Part shown: positions 1 to 11,283 of the stretch, piece after piece
Layout of the letters: every line of letters begins with the position of its first letter
How positions within the stretch are numbered: the first letter of the stretch is position 1
Origin: Gossypium raimondii
Lineage: Eukaryota > Streptophyta > Magnoliopsida > Malvales > Malvaceae
Assembly (NCBI RefSeq): GCF_025698545.1
Contig: NC_068570.1
Span: forward strand, 50,115,924 to 50,179,923
DNA: 64,000 nucleotides
Reading direction: 5' to 3'
Made by a program: the position numbers and the translations under genes
Notes under the pieces: model-generated
The model's database searches: none
The model's input: only the letters and a program-made list of their open reading frames with translations
What the model was told of the DNA's origin: nothing

Positions 1-1799
1 TTTCGAAGATCTCAAATGCCGAGTATTTTGAAGATTTTTGAATAAATTGGTTTTGATACTTAAATGATATGAAACATAACCTTTTAAGTGAATAAAATGC
101 AATGGAATAATAATGTACAATGCGAATTGATTATTCAGAAATTTAAATATACACCATGAATACAAACAATCAATAGGTAAATACAAACAAACATAGTAAC
201 AATAACCTCAATTATCTTGATATCAACATCAACATTCAAAATGAATACTATAAAAGATAAATTAAAATGCATTAAATTATATACATATGTTAATTTAAAA
301 ATATATTAAATTAGGTTTTTTTAAAATGTATGTATAATATAAAATCAATAACATGTTATATATACATTTATATAATCAAAATGGTTTAATATAAATTCCA
401 TATACGTATAAAATAATATCGTATATAAATGTCAACACATAAAATATTATATAATAATGTACATACATAAAAAATATGTAGATAAATATATAAACTAATA
501 TAAATAATAATACTAATAATAATGATGATAACCAGGATAATAAAAATAATTTAATAATAAAAAAGGGCAAAAAAGGAACTAAATCGAAAGTAAAACCAAA
601 TTTAAAGGATGAAAAATGCAATTCGGAATGTCCAAAGGTTGCGTTGAAACGCTCACGTAATATTAGGGATCAAAAAGGGAAATAATCCCTTGCCCAAAAC
701 GCAACGCTTTAATACGGATTAAAATGAAACAAAAATAAACTGAGAGATTAAATCTAAAAAGAAGTAAAAGGATTGGATTGAAGTGCACTTGAAATGTAGA
801 GGGACAATGCGAGGAAATAGATCGTCAAACAAAATGCGCGGATCCTTCCCCCGGGTAGGGTCACCGCACGAATACCAGCCCCTCACGACGTCGTTTTGAG
901 ACCATCAAACTCGGTCTCAAACGACATCGTTTTTCACCATATAAAAACTAAAATAAACCCTAGCCTAAGCAGACTCCTCCCCTTTTTTAAAAAAGAAAAG
1001 AAAAAAACTAATAGAGATGTCCCCCCCTCGCCGCATCTGCGGATCGACTGCTCAAGGGACCCTCAGCCTCGCCCGACCCCGATTATGACGGAGCGAACGG
1101 AGACCAGGTAAGCCTCTCACTTCTTTCCTTTCTCTTCTTTTAAAATTTTTTTAAGTAAAAAACAATTCGAAGCAAAACCCAAAATGAAAAAAAAGAAGAA
1201 TAACAAAAAAGATATAAAAATCGAAGAATCACCTATGCTATCTTTTTTCTTTTTGAAAACTTTTTGCGTTTTCTTTGTATTGATTTTTTTGTGGGTTTCA
1301 TACAATATCCGTGTGTCTAAAAAAAATACAATGGCTTTCTACTGATTTTTATAGCCGAATGAAAAATACAATTTTTGTGTTTTCACTGCTGCGTTGTTTT
1401 CGTCTTCTTGCAGGTACGGAGGCTAGCTGGCGTACGGAGGTGGACGTGGCGTGTACGGAGGCCAGCTGGAGGAGACGCACGCACGGAAGAGGCCCTGGGT
1501 TTGACGGCGGTGTTGCTGGTTGTTGAAGGCTAGGGTTTCGGGGTTTGAGGAATGTTTTGGGCTAGGTTGGGCCGAATTAGGTTTTGGTTTATTTGGGCTA
1601 TTGGCTGGTGGGTATTAGGCTTAGTGAGTTTGGGTTTTAATTGGGTTTGGTATAATTTTGGGCCTTTAATTTTTGGCTTGTAACTGGACATTTTTGGACA
1701 TTTAATTATTTTTTGGTTTTCATTTTTTATATTTTTATTTTATTTTTTTATATTTTGTTTATTTATTTGATTTGGGCCGGGAAAAATTAGGGTATTACA
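1..1799 (+). mobile_element. LTR (3' part) of a gypsy-like family, cut by window start
   Basis: This stretch parallels the solo LTR at 2335-4786 in order and content. Both have an AT-rich block, then a segment with 'gggaaataatc' and 'aaaacgc', a short inverted repeat around the 'acgtcgttttgag' type motif (889-933), a splice-donor-like 'aggtaagcc', a 'tatagccgaa' motif, a 'ttgcaggt' acceptor-like site, and a G-rich end reading 'gggccggg...attaca'. The LTR end is placed at the CA of 'ttaca' (1799). The partner 5' end and any internal region lie left of the window, so it cannot be decided whether this is a solo LTR or part of a longer element. The ORFs within it are not protein-like. Confidence 0.7.
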
Positions 1800-2334
1800 C
1801 TTCAAATTCATCATTTAAAATCTAAAGTCACAAGGATTCATCAATGAAAAAATTCAAAATCTTTAACAGTTTCAAAAGCGAAGGTACTGGCTAGCTGGAC
1901 CTAGTTGCAACGATATCAAAAACATAAAAATATTGAGAAACAGGTTCAAAATGGACTTACATGCAAAAATCTTTCAACAGCCGAACCTTAGAAATATTTT
2001 CATGGAGGTTTTTCTTTCTACAGCCGGTGGAGAACTTTGTTAAAGAAGATGATAGTGATTTATTTTTATTTTACTTTAATTTTATTACTTTTTTAATTAT
2101 TTTAACATTTACCCATGAATAAAACAAAATTTTAAAGTTGTCTTGCTGTCCCACAAATTAAAAATGGTATATTTATCATATTAATGCTCCCACTTATATT
2201 CATTAAGCCATTTAATCATTCAAATCTAATAGTGATCGAACTTTACATCATTTACAATTTAAGTTTTTTTTAATTAATTAACTATCTAAACATTAAAATT
2301 TCTTAACGAAACTTTAATACAACCTTAATAATGG

Positions 2335-4786
2335 TGTCGAAACCACTTTTTGAAAACAAAATGTAGTGTCGACTTTTATTTTGAAAATGAAAATGAAAAA
2401 ATGGGAGTCACCACCGACATTTTTTGGGGTGTGACCGGATCACCTTGCAATTCAATTGTTTTGATAAAACGTTTTGATTTTATTAAAACAATAATTTTGG
2501 TCTACAGAATTCAAGAAAAACGGGTTCGGGAGTCAGTTACATGCGAGGAAGGATTAGCACCCTCGTCATGCCCAAAATTTATGCGAGGAAGGATTAGCAC
2601 CCTCGTCATGCCCAAAATTGGTACTTAATTAATTAATTAATGTCTTAATGTCGAAAAATTGAGAATTCAAAAAGATATTTAAAAATCTGATCCTTTTTAT
2701 TAAAAATTTAAAAGAAGGGTGTATTTCACTTTAATCGAGAAAAAGAATTATATCCCGTGAGTTAGGACACAATATATTTAATCCCGACATGAGAATGAAC
2801 ACCAAAAATTTATTTATTTTTTAGAAATTTTGATCATCTCGGTTTTGAAAAAGAAATCATATCCCGCAAGTTGAAATACGGTCCTTTTCTGATTCCCGAG
2901 ATAACTTTTAAGAATGTATTTTTTTAAAAAGGTTTGTATATTTGAAATTATTGAAAACTAGAGACCCCGTAAGTTAGGGTACGATCTTTTCGAAAATCTC
3001 AAATACCGAGTGTTATGCTATCTTGGAAGCTTTTGGATAAAATGAATTCAAAACTTAAACCATATTAAACGTAACTTTTTGAGCGAATAAATCGCGATGG
3101 AATGATAATGTACAAAAAATGTATAAATAAAAAAATAGTATAAATTAAAAAAATAGTATTATATAAGAATATTATCGTATAAATCTTTAAAGCAAAGAAG
3201 TATATATAAGTGAATTAAAAATGTACTGTAAAATAAAACCAAAAAAATGTATAAATTATATTGAAATTACATAAAAAACTATATAAAATAATAGATGGAA
3301 ATTAAAATAATAATATATGATAAATTAAAAAGTAATTACACATGAAAACTTAGAATAATAATACATATAAAATTTAAAATAATAATACATGATGAATTTA
3401 AATAACAAATACATGATAAATTTAAATAATGTTAATGATAAATTTAAAATAATAATATATTACAAATTAAAATAATATTGATAATAAATTTAAAAATAAT
3501 ATTAAGCTTAAACATAAAAATAATGTTAGATTTAAAATTAAATACATTTAAAAAAATAGAATAATGAATATTTAAATAAATTTAAAAAAAGAGCAAATTA
3601 AATCAAGCTAATGAGGATTACATTGGATTTAAAACAAAATTAGAGGGAAAAATGAAAATAAAATAAAGCAAAGGGGCCGAATGTAATGCGCGAATAACTT
3701 GGGGGACCAAGTGGGAAATAATCTCCGTCCCTCCAAAACGCGGCGTTTCAACCTGGGCCGAAATGAAACAAAAACCAAATGCAGGGCCAATTTAAAAAAA
3801 AACTGATTTGAACACGCCACAAAAGAGGGGGACCAAATGCGCAAATTGCCCAATAGTTGCAAAACGTGCGAATCCTCTCTTTGGGTTGGGTTAATATGCG
3901 GGTCACAGGCCAATACGGCACTGTTTTAGAGCCACTGACACAGGCCCTAAACGGTGTCGTTTTATGCCCTATATAAATGCTACTCAAAACCTTAAAATCA
4001 GAATACTTTACAATTTTATTAAATTATCAGAAAAAAACCTAAACTTCTCTCGCCCTCCGCCGCCTCAAAACCCGAAACTTTGACTGACTCCAATTTGGAT
4101 GGGGTAAACAGAGCTCCGACGACGTGCTCGCATAGGTAAGTTTCTTGCTTCCTTTTCTTTCTCTTTTTCCTTTTTTACACACAATGAATCAATCACAGAA
4201 AAGAAGAGCAGCGAAAAAAAATCTCCAGTCACCTTTAGAAAAATTCTGATTTGCCTCTTAACTTTCTTTTTTTTTTGAAGTCTTTTTTATTGTTTTCGTA
4301 TCCCCCTTTACAGATTTTGATAGGCTCTTTTATAGCCGAAACAGAGAAAAATGAAAATACCGAAAATCCTATTTTTTTACATTTTCTTCCTATTAACTGC
4401 TATTATTTGTTGTCAATCTGTTATACATCGTTGCTCATTTCTTTGCTGTTGTTATTTCTATTTTGTTGCTTGCTTGTTTGTCCCTTGCAGGTGCATGGAG
4501 GCGCGATGACGTGGAGGTGCAACATGCGCGGAGGCCTAGTTCCCAGCTGCGGCACGGACTGTTCTAAGGTTTTTGGAGATTTCAAATTGGGCCACTTCAA
4601 ATCGGGCTAGGGTCTAATTGGGTCTAGGATTGGGTTAGATTTTGGGTTTAGGTTATTAGGCTTTGGATTTTGGGCCATACGGCCTATTGTAACTGGACTG
4701 TTATGTTTACTGGACTTTTTATTTTTTTAAAATTTGATTTATATATTTTTTGTTTGTGCGGGCCTGGGCAGAATTTGGGTCTTACA
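2335..4786 (+). mobile_element. Complete solo LTR (2452 bp) with 5-bp target duplication
   Basis: The element begins TGTCGAAACC and ends GGGTCTTACA, giving canonical TG...CA ends. The five bases before it (2330-2334) and after it (4787-4791) are both AATGG, the duplication size expected of an LTR-retrotransposon integrase. There is no internal region between its ends, so it is a solo LTR left by LTR-LTR recombination. It is the same family as 1-1799. It carries a 40-bp tandem duplication (2541-2620), a GT...AG intron-like segment (about 4137-4490) and a G+C-richer region near 3700-4130. The host is the minus-strand LTR at 1805-5019. Confidence 0.9.
2541..2620. repeat. Perfect 40-bp tandem duplication inside the solo LTR
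   Basis: Bases 2541-2580 and 2581-2620 are the same 40-base unit, starting 'atgcgaggaaggattagcac' and differing only in the last base (t versus g). Near-identity means the duplication is young relative to the LTR or is kept homogeneous. Confidence 0.95.
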
Positions 4787-5019
4787 AATGGTTTATAGAA
4801 ACGAGGTCCCGATACCTCTTTTTCTAAAACCACTTGACTTTAAGGTCATACCACTTGAACCTAATTATTCATTCAAATAGCATAAATTGTCAATTCAAAA
4901 TTTATTTTAATACCATATTTTACTCGTAAATATTAAATAATAATATTTACGAACTTACTCGTCAGATTTGTGGCCCCAAAACCACTATTTCTAATACCAC
5001 TGAAAAATAGACTGTTACA

Positions 5020-5340
5020 TCTATATATCATAAACTTCAAAAATTATTTGTTCTTAAATTACTCAACCAAAATGGATGCTACACTTGTACCAACAATATC
5101 ATTGGAATCTGATCAGAAAATGACTAAAATTTGGCAAACTATTAAACTAATCCAAATAATATATAGATTTTATGAAAATAGATTAAAACACAAAGATTTC
5201 AAAAATCTAAATCATAACTCTAAATTCTAAGATTGATTTGCCCTTCCTTTACCTTCTTTATTTTTTCTAGAGTTAGTTTTTCTCAAATTGCAAAAACCAC
5301 AATCTAAAAATATATAAAATGGGCAAATAAACCACATAAT
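5020..5340. other. No gene recognised
   Basis: AT-rich sequence flanking the minus-strand LTR. The short ORF here (4970-5230) overlaps the LTR start and has no recognisable protein features. Confidence 0.5.
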
Positions 5341-6700
5341 TAATTGGAAATTTAAAATAATATCCATTTAAAAATTGTGGGTATTATCGATTGCGATCAT
5401 AAATTAACTAAAAATCTAACTAAGACAAGTGCATCTATCAATTAATAGTATAGCTACGGTAAGCAAAGATATCGTTCCCACAATGACTAAAAGTACTAGT
5501 AATTATTATCTTTCTATTATTTAACCGAAAAATTGAGAGATTAATTAAAACTAAAATTAACTAAATTAATTAACTAATAAACACGACAAAGAACGAATCA
5601 GGAAAATAAACAATTAACAACCAATAAACGAAACAATACCCAGGAAAGAATCTACCTAGATTTCATCTGTCATTATCAATTTGAATTAAACAATTTCTTC
5701 ACTTAGTATCTTGATCCGTAGAAATCCCTAAATTATGTTATTATCTCTTTCGAGACTAAGAGCAACTGACTCTAGGTTGATTAATTGAAATTTCTTTCTA
5801 ATTAAAACCCCTATTATTGCATTAACTAGATCTATGGATCCCCCTATTAGATTTGACTCTAATCCGGTAGATTTATGTTGTCCTATTTCTAGGATTACAT
5901 GCAACTCCACTCAATTATGCTAGATCTACTATTAAATAGGGATTTTTCCTCCTCTGATTTAGCACATCAAATATGGATTAATAATCCGGAAATATTAAAC
6001 CAAGAATTAAGTATACATAATTGAGAACAAGATTCAAATATTTCTTGCGTAAAACAGAAATTAAAAGACAGAATTCATCATAGGGTTATCTCCCCTAGGT
6101 ATTTAGAAAATTAATTCATAATGGAAATAGAAACATGTAGAAGACAGTATAACCATAAAAAACAAAACAAAAACCCATAATAAACTTCAAAGGAATCAAG
6201 AGGAGATCTTCAAACTTGATGGAAATATGCTTCTGAGTCGACATCAATGGTGTTTTTCGAGTTGTTTTCTTCAGTATTCTATGATGACTTACTCCCCTCT
6301 TCTTATTTTTGTCATATATAGGTCTTAAAATGTCTGAAAAACCTAAAAATTGTGTTTTTCCCGCATGTTTGGAGTGCGATTCGCGAAATCCACACGGTCT
6401 GACACATGGCTGTGTGGTAAGCTATGTGGTAGCCCGTGTGCCCAGCCCGTGTAGCTCCTGAAACTTGCTGTGATTTTTTTATTTTCGCTCATTTTTCGTT
6501 CTTTTTACTTCCAAATGCTCTCCTAAGTATGGAAACAAGAATTTTAAAGATTAGGAGCATAAAATTCACCATTTTAAATCACATAATCATCCAAAAATGT
6601 ATTAAGAACGGTGTTAAAATATGTTACTTTTATCACTTATCAATCACATGTCTATCTTTTTACAAGTTGATTTCAAATATTATGGTTGGTCTTGGTAATA
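5341..6700 (-). mobile_element. LTR-like repeat remnant with CACACGG/CCGTGTG palindromes
   Basis: No protein is encoded. The block contains a 'gatatcgttcccac' segment near 5470, regularly spaced ATTAATTA tracts, and near its right end (6388-6455) several short palindromic motifs of the type cacacgg / ctgtgtgg / cccgtgtg. These motifs are typical of gypsy LTRs in this window (compare 55800-56090). A similar order of features is seen at 41925-43450. Boundaries are uncertain because no terminal TG...CA pair or target duplication could be fixed. Confidence 0.4.
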
Positions 6701-6728
6701 TAAAAGGTTGGGTCAAGGTAAAAGTATT

Positions 6729-7074
6729 ATAGAAGTCTTTATACTAAGAGTTTATTACATTTTTCTCTTTTCTTGAAAAAAAGATAAGTTAATATTGTAC
6801 ATTAGATCAAAGAGAAAATTAGTCCTATTAAAAATTTCATCCATTTTTACTGCTTAAAATTGGTTCATGTATGTTAACATAAGGTACACGTGGTACACCA
6901 TGTGTAATTGTTTGGTTATTTCGTCAACCATGTCAATGTTTAACAGTAGAAATAGATGAATTTTTATTAGAAAATGACCAATTTGCTCTTTAACTTAACG
7001 TACAGAGGCCAATTTACCCATTTTTGAGTATAAGGGACAAAATTCAATCTGATTCTTAGTATAAAGGCCTCCAT
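6729..7074. mobile_element. Foldback MITE (~345 bp) with long inverted repeats
   Basis: The left end (6729-6750, core 'ctttatactaaga') is the reverse complement of the right end (7053-7074, core 'tcttagtataaag'). The pairing continues inward. For example, 'tcatccatttttactg' on the left corresponds to 'cagtagaaatagatga' on the right, so nearly the whole element folds on itself around about 6890-6900. No ORF. This looks like a non-autonomous DNA element of a family that is common in related plant genomes; the family assignment is from memory. Confidence 0.75.
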
Positions 7075-7335
7075 GATATTTTTGGGTAGCATTTGGTATG
7101 ATGGAAAGTAATCACTTTCCTAGAAATTTAATCAATTGGAAAATGATTCTAACGTTTAGTATGTAAAATTTTATTTACTTTCCTTAGAATCTAACTCTTA
7201 GTATAAAGGCCTCCATGATATTTTTGGGTAGCGTTTGGTATGATGGAAAGTAATCACTTTCCTAGAAATTTAATCAATTGGAAAGTGATTCTAACGTTTG
7301 ATATGTCAAATTTTATTTACTTTCTTTGGAATCAA
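7046..7335. repeat. Tandem duplication, period 142 bp
   Basis: Two adjacent copies begin at the 'cttagtataaaggcctcc' string (7055 and 7197, distance 142). Each contains the end of the foldback MITE followed by the start of the next element ('gggtagc(a/g)tttggtatg'). The duplication therefore happened after both elements were side by side. The copies differ at scattered positions, so it is not recent. Confidence 0.9.
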
Positions 7336-7816
7336 ACTTTTCATTGATAGTTACTTTCCATGAACATAACAATGTGATTTCAATGATAAAAGGTAGGAAA
7401 GTTTCTTTCTCATATAGATTGGAAAGATAAAAAAATATTAAAACAAAATTAATCATATTTTATATTGGTTTGAGTATTAGCCTATTAAAAAACTATTACC
7501 TCCTTCCTCCCACTTGATTTTTCTATTGCTCAATTTCTATATATTTAATTTTTTATATGCACTATTATACTTAGAAAATTAAATACATAAATATAATCTT
7601 TTATTTAATAAAGTTAAAATCATAAATAATCATTACATTCAAAATAAAGTGAATCAAACATGATAATATAATTTTTTAAAAAATTTAATTAACGTCTTCT
7701 AATGTATACTAAATGTTGTAAAATAATCTTTTTTTTAATAATTATATTCTCAATAATCAGATTCTAAAATATTAGATTTTATTAAAATTATAACATAGGA
7801 ATATACCAAACGCTAC
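7228..7816. mobile_element. Non-autonomous DNA element with 13-bp perfect TIR
   Basis: GTAGCGTTTGGTA at 7228-7240 is repeated as its exact reverse complement at 7804-7816. The 589-bp interval is AT-rich and has no ORF. Inverted termini of the 'GTTTGGT' type occur in hAT, PIF/Harbinger and Mutator MITEs. No clear target duplication was found, so the superfamily is undecided. A second copy of the left end (7086) lies in the tandem duplication. Confidence 0.65.
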
Positions 7817-7829
7817 GTTGCCATTGATG

Positions 7830-8110
7830 ATGACAAGGTAATTGGAACTCCCTGTGGACTGTTGTGTTCCCGTCTTAATCATTGACACTTGGAAATTTTG
7901 GTTCAATGATATGTGCTTTTAGTGGAGGATTCGACTTGGGAAATATAGGTGCAATTTGGAGTAGCCTATCCCGATTTTCAACTTGAGGACATGCTTTTTT
8001 ATTTTCAGGAAGTGACTAATATTGTTGTGGAAACTTTCGCTAGCAAGACTTATGACAGACGTGACAAGTGAAGCAATTAGCTGGAGTTTAGCTTAAATGG
8101 AATGTTAATT
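7830..8110 (+). pseudogene. Relic of the 3' end of a gypsy pol (chromodomain region)
   Basis: Conceptual translation around 7915-7985 reads 'LVEDSTWE' and then 'YPDFQLEDM', resembling the C-terminal tail of plant gypsy polyproteins (E(D)ATWE ... FPxFxLEDK). Stops interrupt it on both sides, and no other pol domain is next to it. Weak, similarity recalled from the family pattern only. Confidence 0.35.
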
Positions 8111-9978
8111 AAGTAAATATTTATCTTTAAGGAATTCCTACAATTTGTGATGGATAAACGATGATGTCTATCGTTATTGAAATTTCATCGATCATTAGTA
8201 TTTTTTTTAAAAGGTAGATAGCTCGCCGTCGGTTTCTTAATCTGTTTTTGTTTAGAGAGTATTTCAGAATAATAAATTATTTCACAAGTCGGTTTGGACT
8301 TGTATAATCGATTCGTGTTGTCTTAAGTTTTTTTTTTGTTTGCTTTCCATTGTTTAATAATCCTTCACTTTTAGAAATTTTAGTCTGTTTTTATAACACA
8401 TCTTACTTATGCATGTAGTCTTACTTTTGCAAATGATTTTAGGGATGGTCTTATCGTCTATCCTTTCTAGTTTGATAGATGCTCAGTTCTTTTGCCAAAT
8501 TTTTTCCATCGTTTTGGACCATTTGGTGTTGATTTTCTTATTATATTAAGTGCTTGCAATCACTCCAAATATGCCATACTTGAGTTATGAGAGAACAAAT
8601 GATCAAATGTCATAATATTCTATTGATATTGTAGCTGAAACTTTTGTTGTATAGATGGAGCTTGTACTTTATTGCCTACGATGGGTGTGTATTGTTTTTT
8701 TTCCGAATCATATGATCCCATTAATGGAATGAATTAATAAATTTCTCTTTTAAAAAAAATTCCCTCCAAATTAGTCTCTCTTTTCTTTTTTTATCATTTC
8801 CAAGCGTAAACATGGTAAATCTCTATTTAAGAGAGTATATTTTCTTGTTAATAATATCAACAATGAAATATTTTTAAATCTATGAGCGTAAAAGTGAAGC
8901 TCTTTAACGAGGTGTAAGATATCAACTAGGTGTGTATGGGTCGTGTTCGAGCAGGATTTATGTATGAATTAATACATTTTATGTTTGTTGAAGCTTGATC
9001 AGATCCGAAATATGAATTCAAAGGTTTACCCAAGCCCGTCTATTATTATAAATGACTAACTCAAGCTCGTTTTAAGCCGCACGTGTTATTTAAAAAAAAG
9101 ATTTTTATGATTTAATTTTATTTTATTAAAAATTTAAATTTAAACAACTTAATATATTTTATATTTTAAAATTTTATTAAAAGCTTAATATAAAAATATA
9201 TTACAAAAGTATAAAATCGACTAAGCTTAATTTTAATATTAAAGCCGAAATCTAAACCTTATTTTAAATATGTTTATTTTTATACTAAAATTCATTTTTA
9301 AATTTTAAACTGGATCTCCAAACTTAGATGAATAATGTGTACCATGAAGAGTGTAATATCAATGAATTGACTCTTCTTACGAAATAAGTCGCTGAAGAAA
9401 CATGGAAACTAGCCCATCATTGCAGCGCAACATACGGTGACTCTATCCTTATATAGGGAATCCAACATCTAATGGAATTTTGGCATATTCTTGTGTTGAA
9501 AGTAGAAAATAAGTTCTAACATCATCAATAAATGCGATGCGGTTGTTGTAAGATTTTAGATGAGTTGATCTAGCCGATTTATTATATTAGGTTATATCAT
9601 ACATTGCTAGACAACGGGTTGAAAGTATTATAAAATATAATAAAAAATTAATTATATAAATAAATATGATACTTATTACACCGCTTCATTATTCTTTTTC
9701 TTATTTCTAAGAAAAATTGGCTGTAAAAATTCCAAACATTTCTTTTGGAATAAACAAAGAAGGATCTTGTATATTACATTTAAGGTCCGGTACATGTTGA
9801 CAGAAAAAAAAGAATATTGTTTTATTTGCATGTCTGCGTTTGATGATTACATTCAAAACACCTAAATTCATCAACCCATGAAAACTTTGTATATTGGGAA
9901 ACTCATGAATACACATTAAAAAGAAGAGACATACATGAGGAAACCCGAGGTAAGGTACTAATAGGCCCAAGTTTTGAA
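8111..9978. other. Intergenic, no gene recognised; possible LINE tail at 8690-8760
   Basis: AT-rich sequence with many stops in all frames. The segment around 8690-8760, with 'taatggaatgaattaataaa' followed by an A-run, looks like the 3' tail of a LINE, but no coding part is attached. 9707-9978 probably holds the 3' untranslated region of the minus-strand gene at 9979. Confidence 0.4.
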
Positions 9979-10524
9979 TCATTTTGATGCATCCCGAAGT
10001 TTAACTTTCTTCTTGTTGTTGGATATCTTGCCATCTTTACCAATGGGTATGTGTCCTTCCCTGTGTAACCCATGGTGCCTACTCTTTATTAGCCATGTTT
10101 TATATCTGACCTTAGTTGATAAATCCACTCTTAGTTCAGCTGTTGCATTCAGTATTGCACTACGAAGAGCTGCCCAAAAGGGGTTGTCAACATCGAAATG
10201 GTTGAGCACTTGATGACTTCGATTCTTCCCTTCAGTAAATGAAGGGATAGTATTGTTCCCCACTATATTCACCCCGTGATAAAAGATTAGCAAGATATCA
10301 TCGTAGTAAATACCTGAGTCTTTGTTCGGATTCTTGATATCAAGTTGGTATTGAATGATCCCATGATCAGATGTATTGCTATCATTTACCGCAGGGACCG
10401 AAAAATTCGTGATCGTAAAATGGGGGCTTCCCGGACGCAATGCTAGCCATAGGCAAAGAACAAGGATGCCTAACAGGCCAAGAATTTGAAGAATCCAAAA
10501 GTAGAAGTTTTTGGTCACACACAT
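9979..10524 (-). CDS. NDR1/HIN1-like (NHL, LEA_2) membrane protein
   Basis: Single-exon gene of 181 residues. The start is ATG at 10524, giving MCVTKNFYFW; the frame is open 14 codons further up but has no other ATG before a TGA. Residues about 7-26 form a hydrophobic membrane segment ending LWLALRP, the usual NHL junction between the membrane anchor and the LEA_2 domain. The domain then has HFTITNFSVPAV, QLDIKNPNKDSGIYYDDI (the NPN..GIYY motif) and FHPLNH-like 'SHQVLNHFDV' features, and ends in a lysine-rich tail. Family knowledge: NHL proteins are plasma-membrane type II anchored proteins, several induced in defence or stress; no specific function is claimed here. It is about 760 bp from, and parallel to, a second NHL gene (11284-11937), so the two look like old tandem duplicates. 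Confidence 0.85.
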   Translation of the reverse strand: MCVTKNFYFWILQILGLLGILVLCLWLALRPGSPHFTITNFSVPAVNDSNTSDHGIIQYQLDIKNPNKDSGIYYDDILLIFYHGVNIVGNNTIPSFTEGKNRSHQVLNHFDVDNPFWAALRSAILNATAELRVDLSTKVRYKTWLIKSRHHGLHREGHIPIGKDGKISNNKKKVKLRDASK

Positions 10525-10839
10525 TTTGTTGTTTGAGAATGAAAAAACAACAACACAGGTTTCCACACGAATTGAATCGATTGATCAGCCCGGTAATGGA
10601 ATTTGGTTTATGTGTAGGGAACAGTGGTTTGAGTGAGAATAAAGTTAAGGAGGTACATTAGGGAGATACCAATTGTATTCTTTTCTTTTTGAGTCACTTT
10701 GCTTTACGTGACATGTAAGCTTCAAAGACTAATTGTTACACAAGGGTTTACCTTGAAGCTTTCTTTTTTAAGAATGATGATCAACTTTTGTGATTGAAAA
10801 TATTTTATATTAACAAAAATATGTCAATAAATGATTATT

Positions 10840-10915
10840 AGTAGAGTGATAAAGGTCCTTCATAAGGATCTATTGGTCTTGAGTTTAAATCTCAAATAGT
10901 GTTTTTTAATTGTTT
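10840..10915 (+). repeat. Possible tRNA-derived SINE-like relic
   Basis: 'agtgataaaggtcc' followed about 35 bases on by 'gagtttaaatctcaaa' resembles degenerate A and B boxes of a tRNA-derived SINE. Short and weak; no tail or target duplication identified. Confidence 0.25.
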
Positions 10916-11283
10916 TATTTGTATATTATATAAAAGATAAAATATTCTTACAATAACATTAATTATTTTTAAAAATAAGAGTATTTTAATAATTTCACAG
11001 CTGAATTAATTTCGAGTTGACTCGTGAAATCAACTTAATCCATAAAATGACTCCATAAATAAGAACGGAATTGACAGCTTTATTTTGTCCCATCCAAAAT
11101 ATTAAACTTGAAAGATTAAAAAAATCACCATCAATCCTAAAGCATAACTAATAATGTTACAATGAAATTTAATCAAATCAAATAAGAATATGATTATACA
11201 ACAAAGGAACTACACTTTCCCTTTCAATAAATCAAAATAAAAAGAAAACAAGAAAGACATAAATATATGTATGTGTGCAAGAA

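Larger units (their letters stand above)
1805..5019 (-). mobile_element. Minus-strand gypsy-type LTR, interrupted by another LTR
   Basis: Reading the minus strand from 5019, the sequence starts TGTAACAGTC, a typical start for this class of plant gypsy LTR. It runs through 4787, and resumes at 2329 after the inserted solo LTR (2335-4786). It then continues to about 1805, where the other LTR copy (1-1799) begins. Removing 2335-4786 and one AATGG restores a continuous LTR sequence. The 3' end of this host LTR is beyond 1805 and not seen. No coding sequence is present. Confidence 0.65.

Noticed and set aside
376-621. 81-codon hydrophobic minus-strand ORF
   Set aside because: AT-rich LTR sequence giving Ile/Phe/Tyr-rich translation; no family features.
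9979-10566. Longer NHL frame starting upstream of 10524
   Set aside because: The upstream codon is GTG, with no ATG before a TGA; 10524 is the first ATG.
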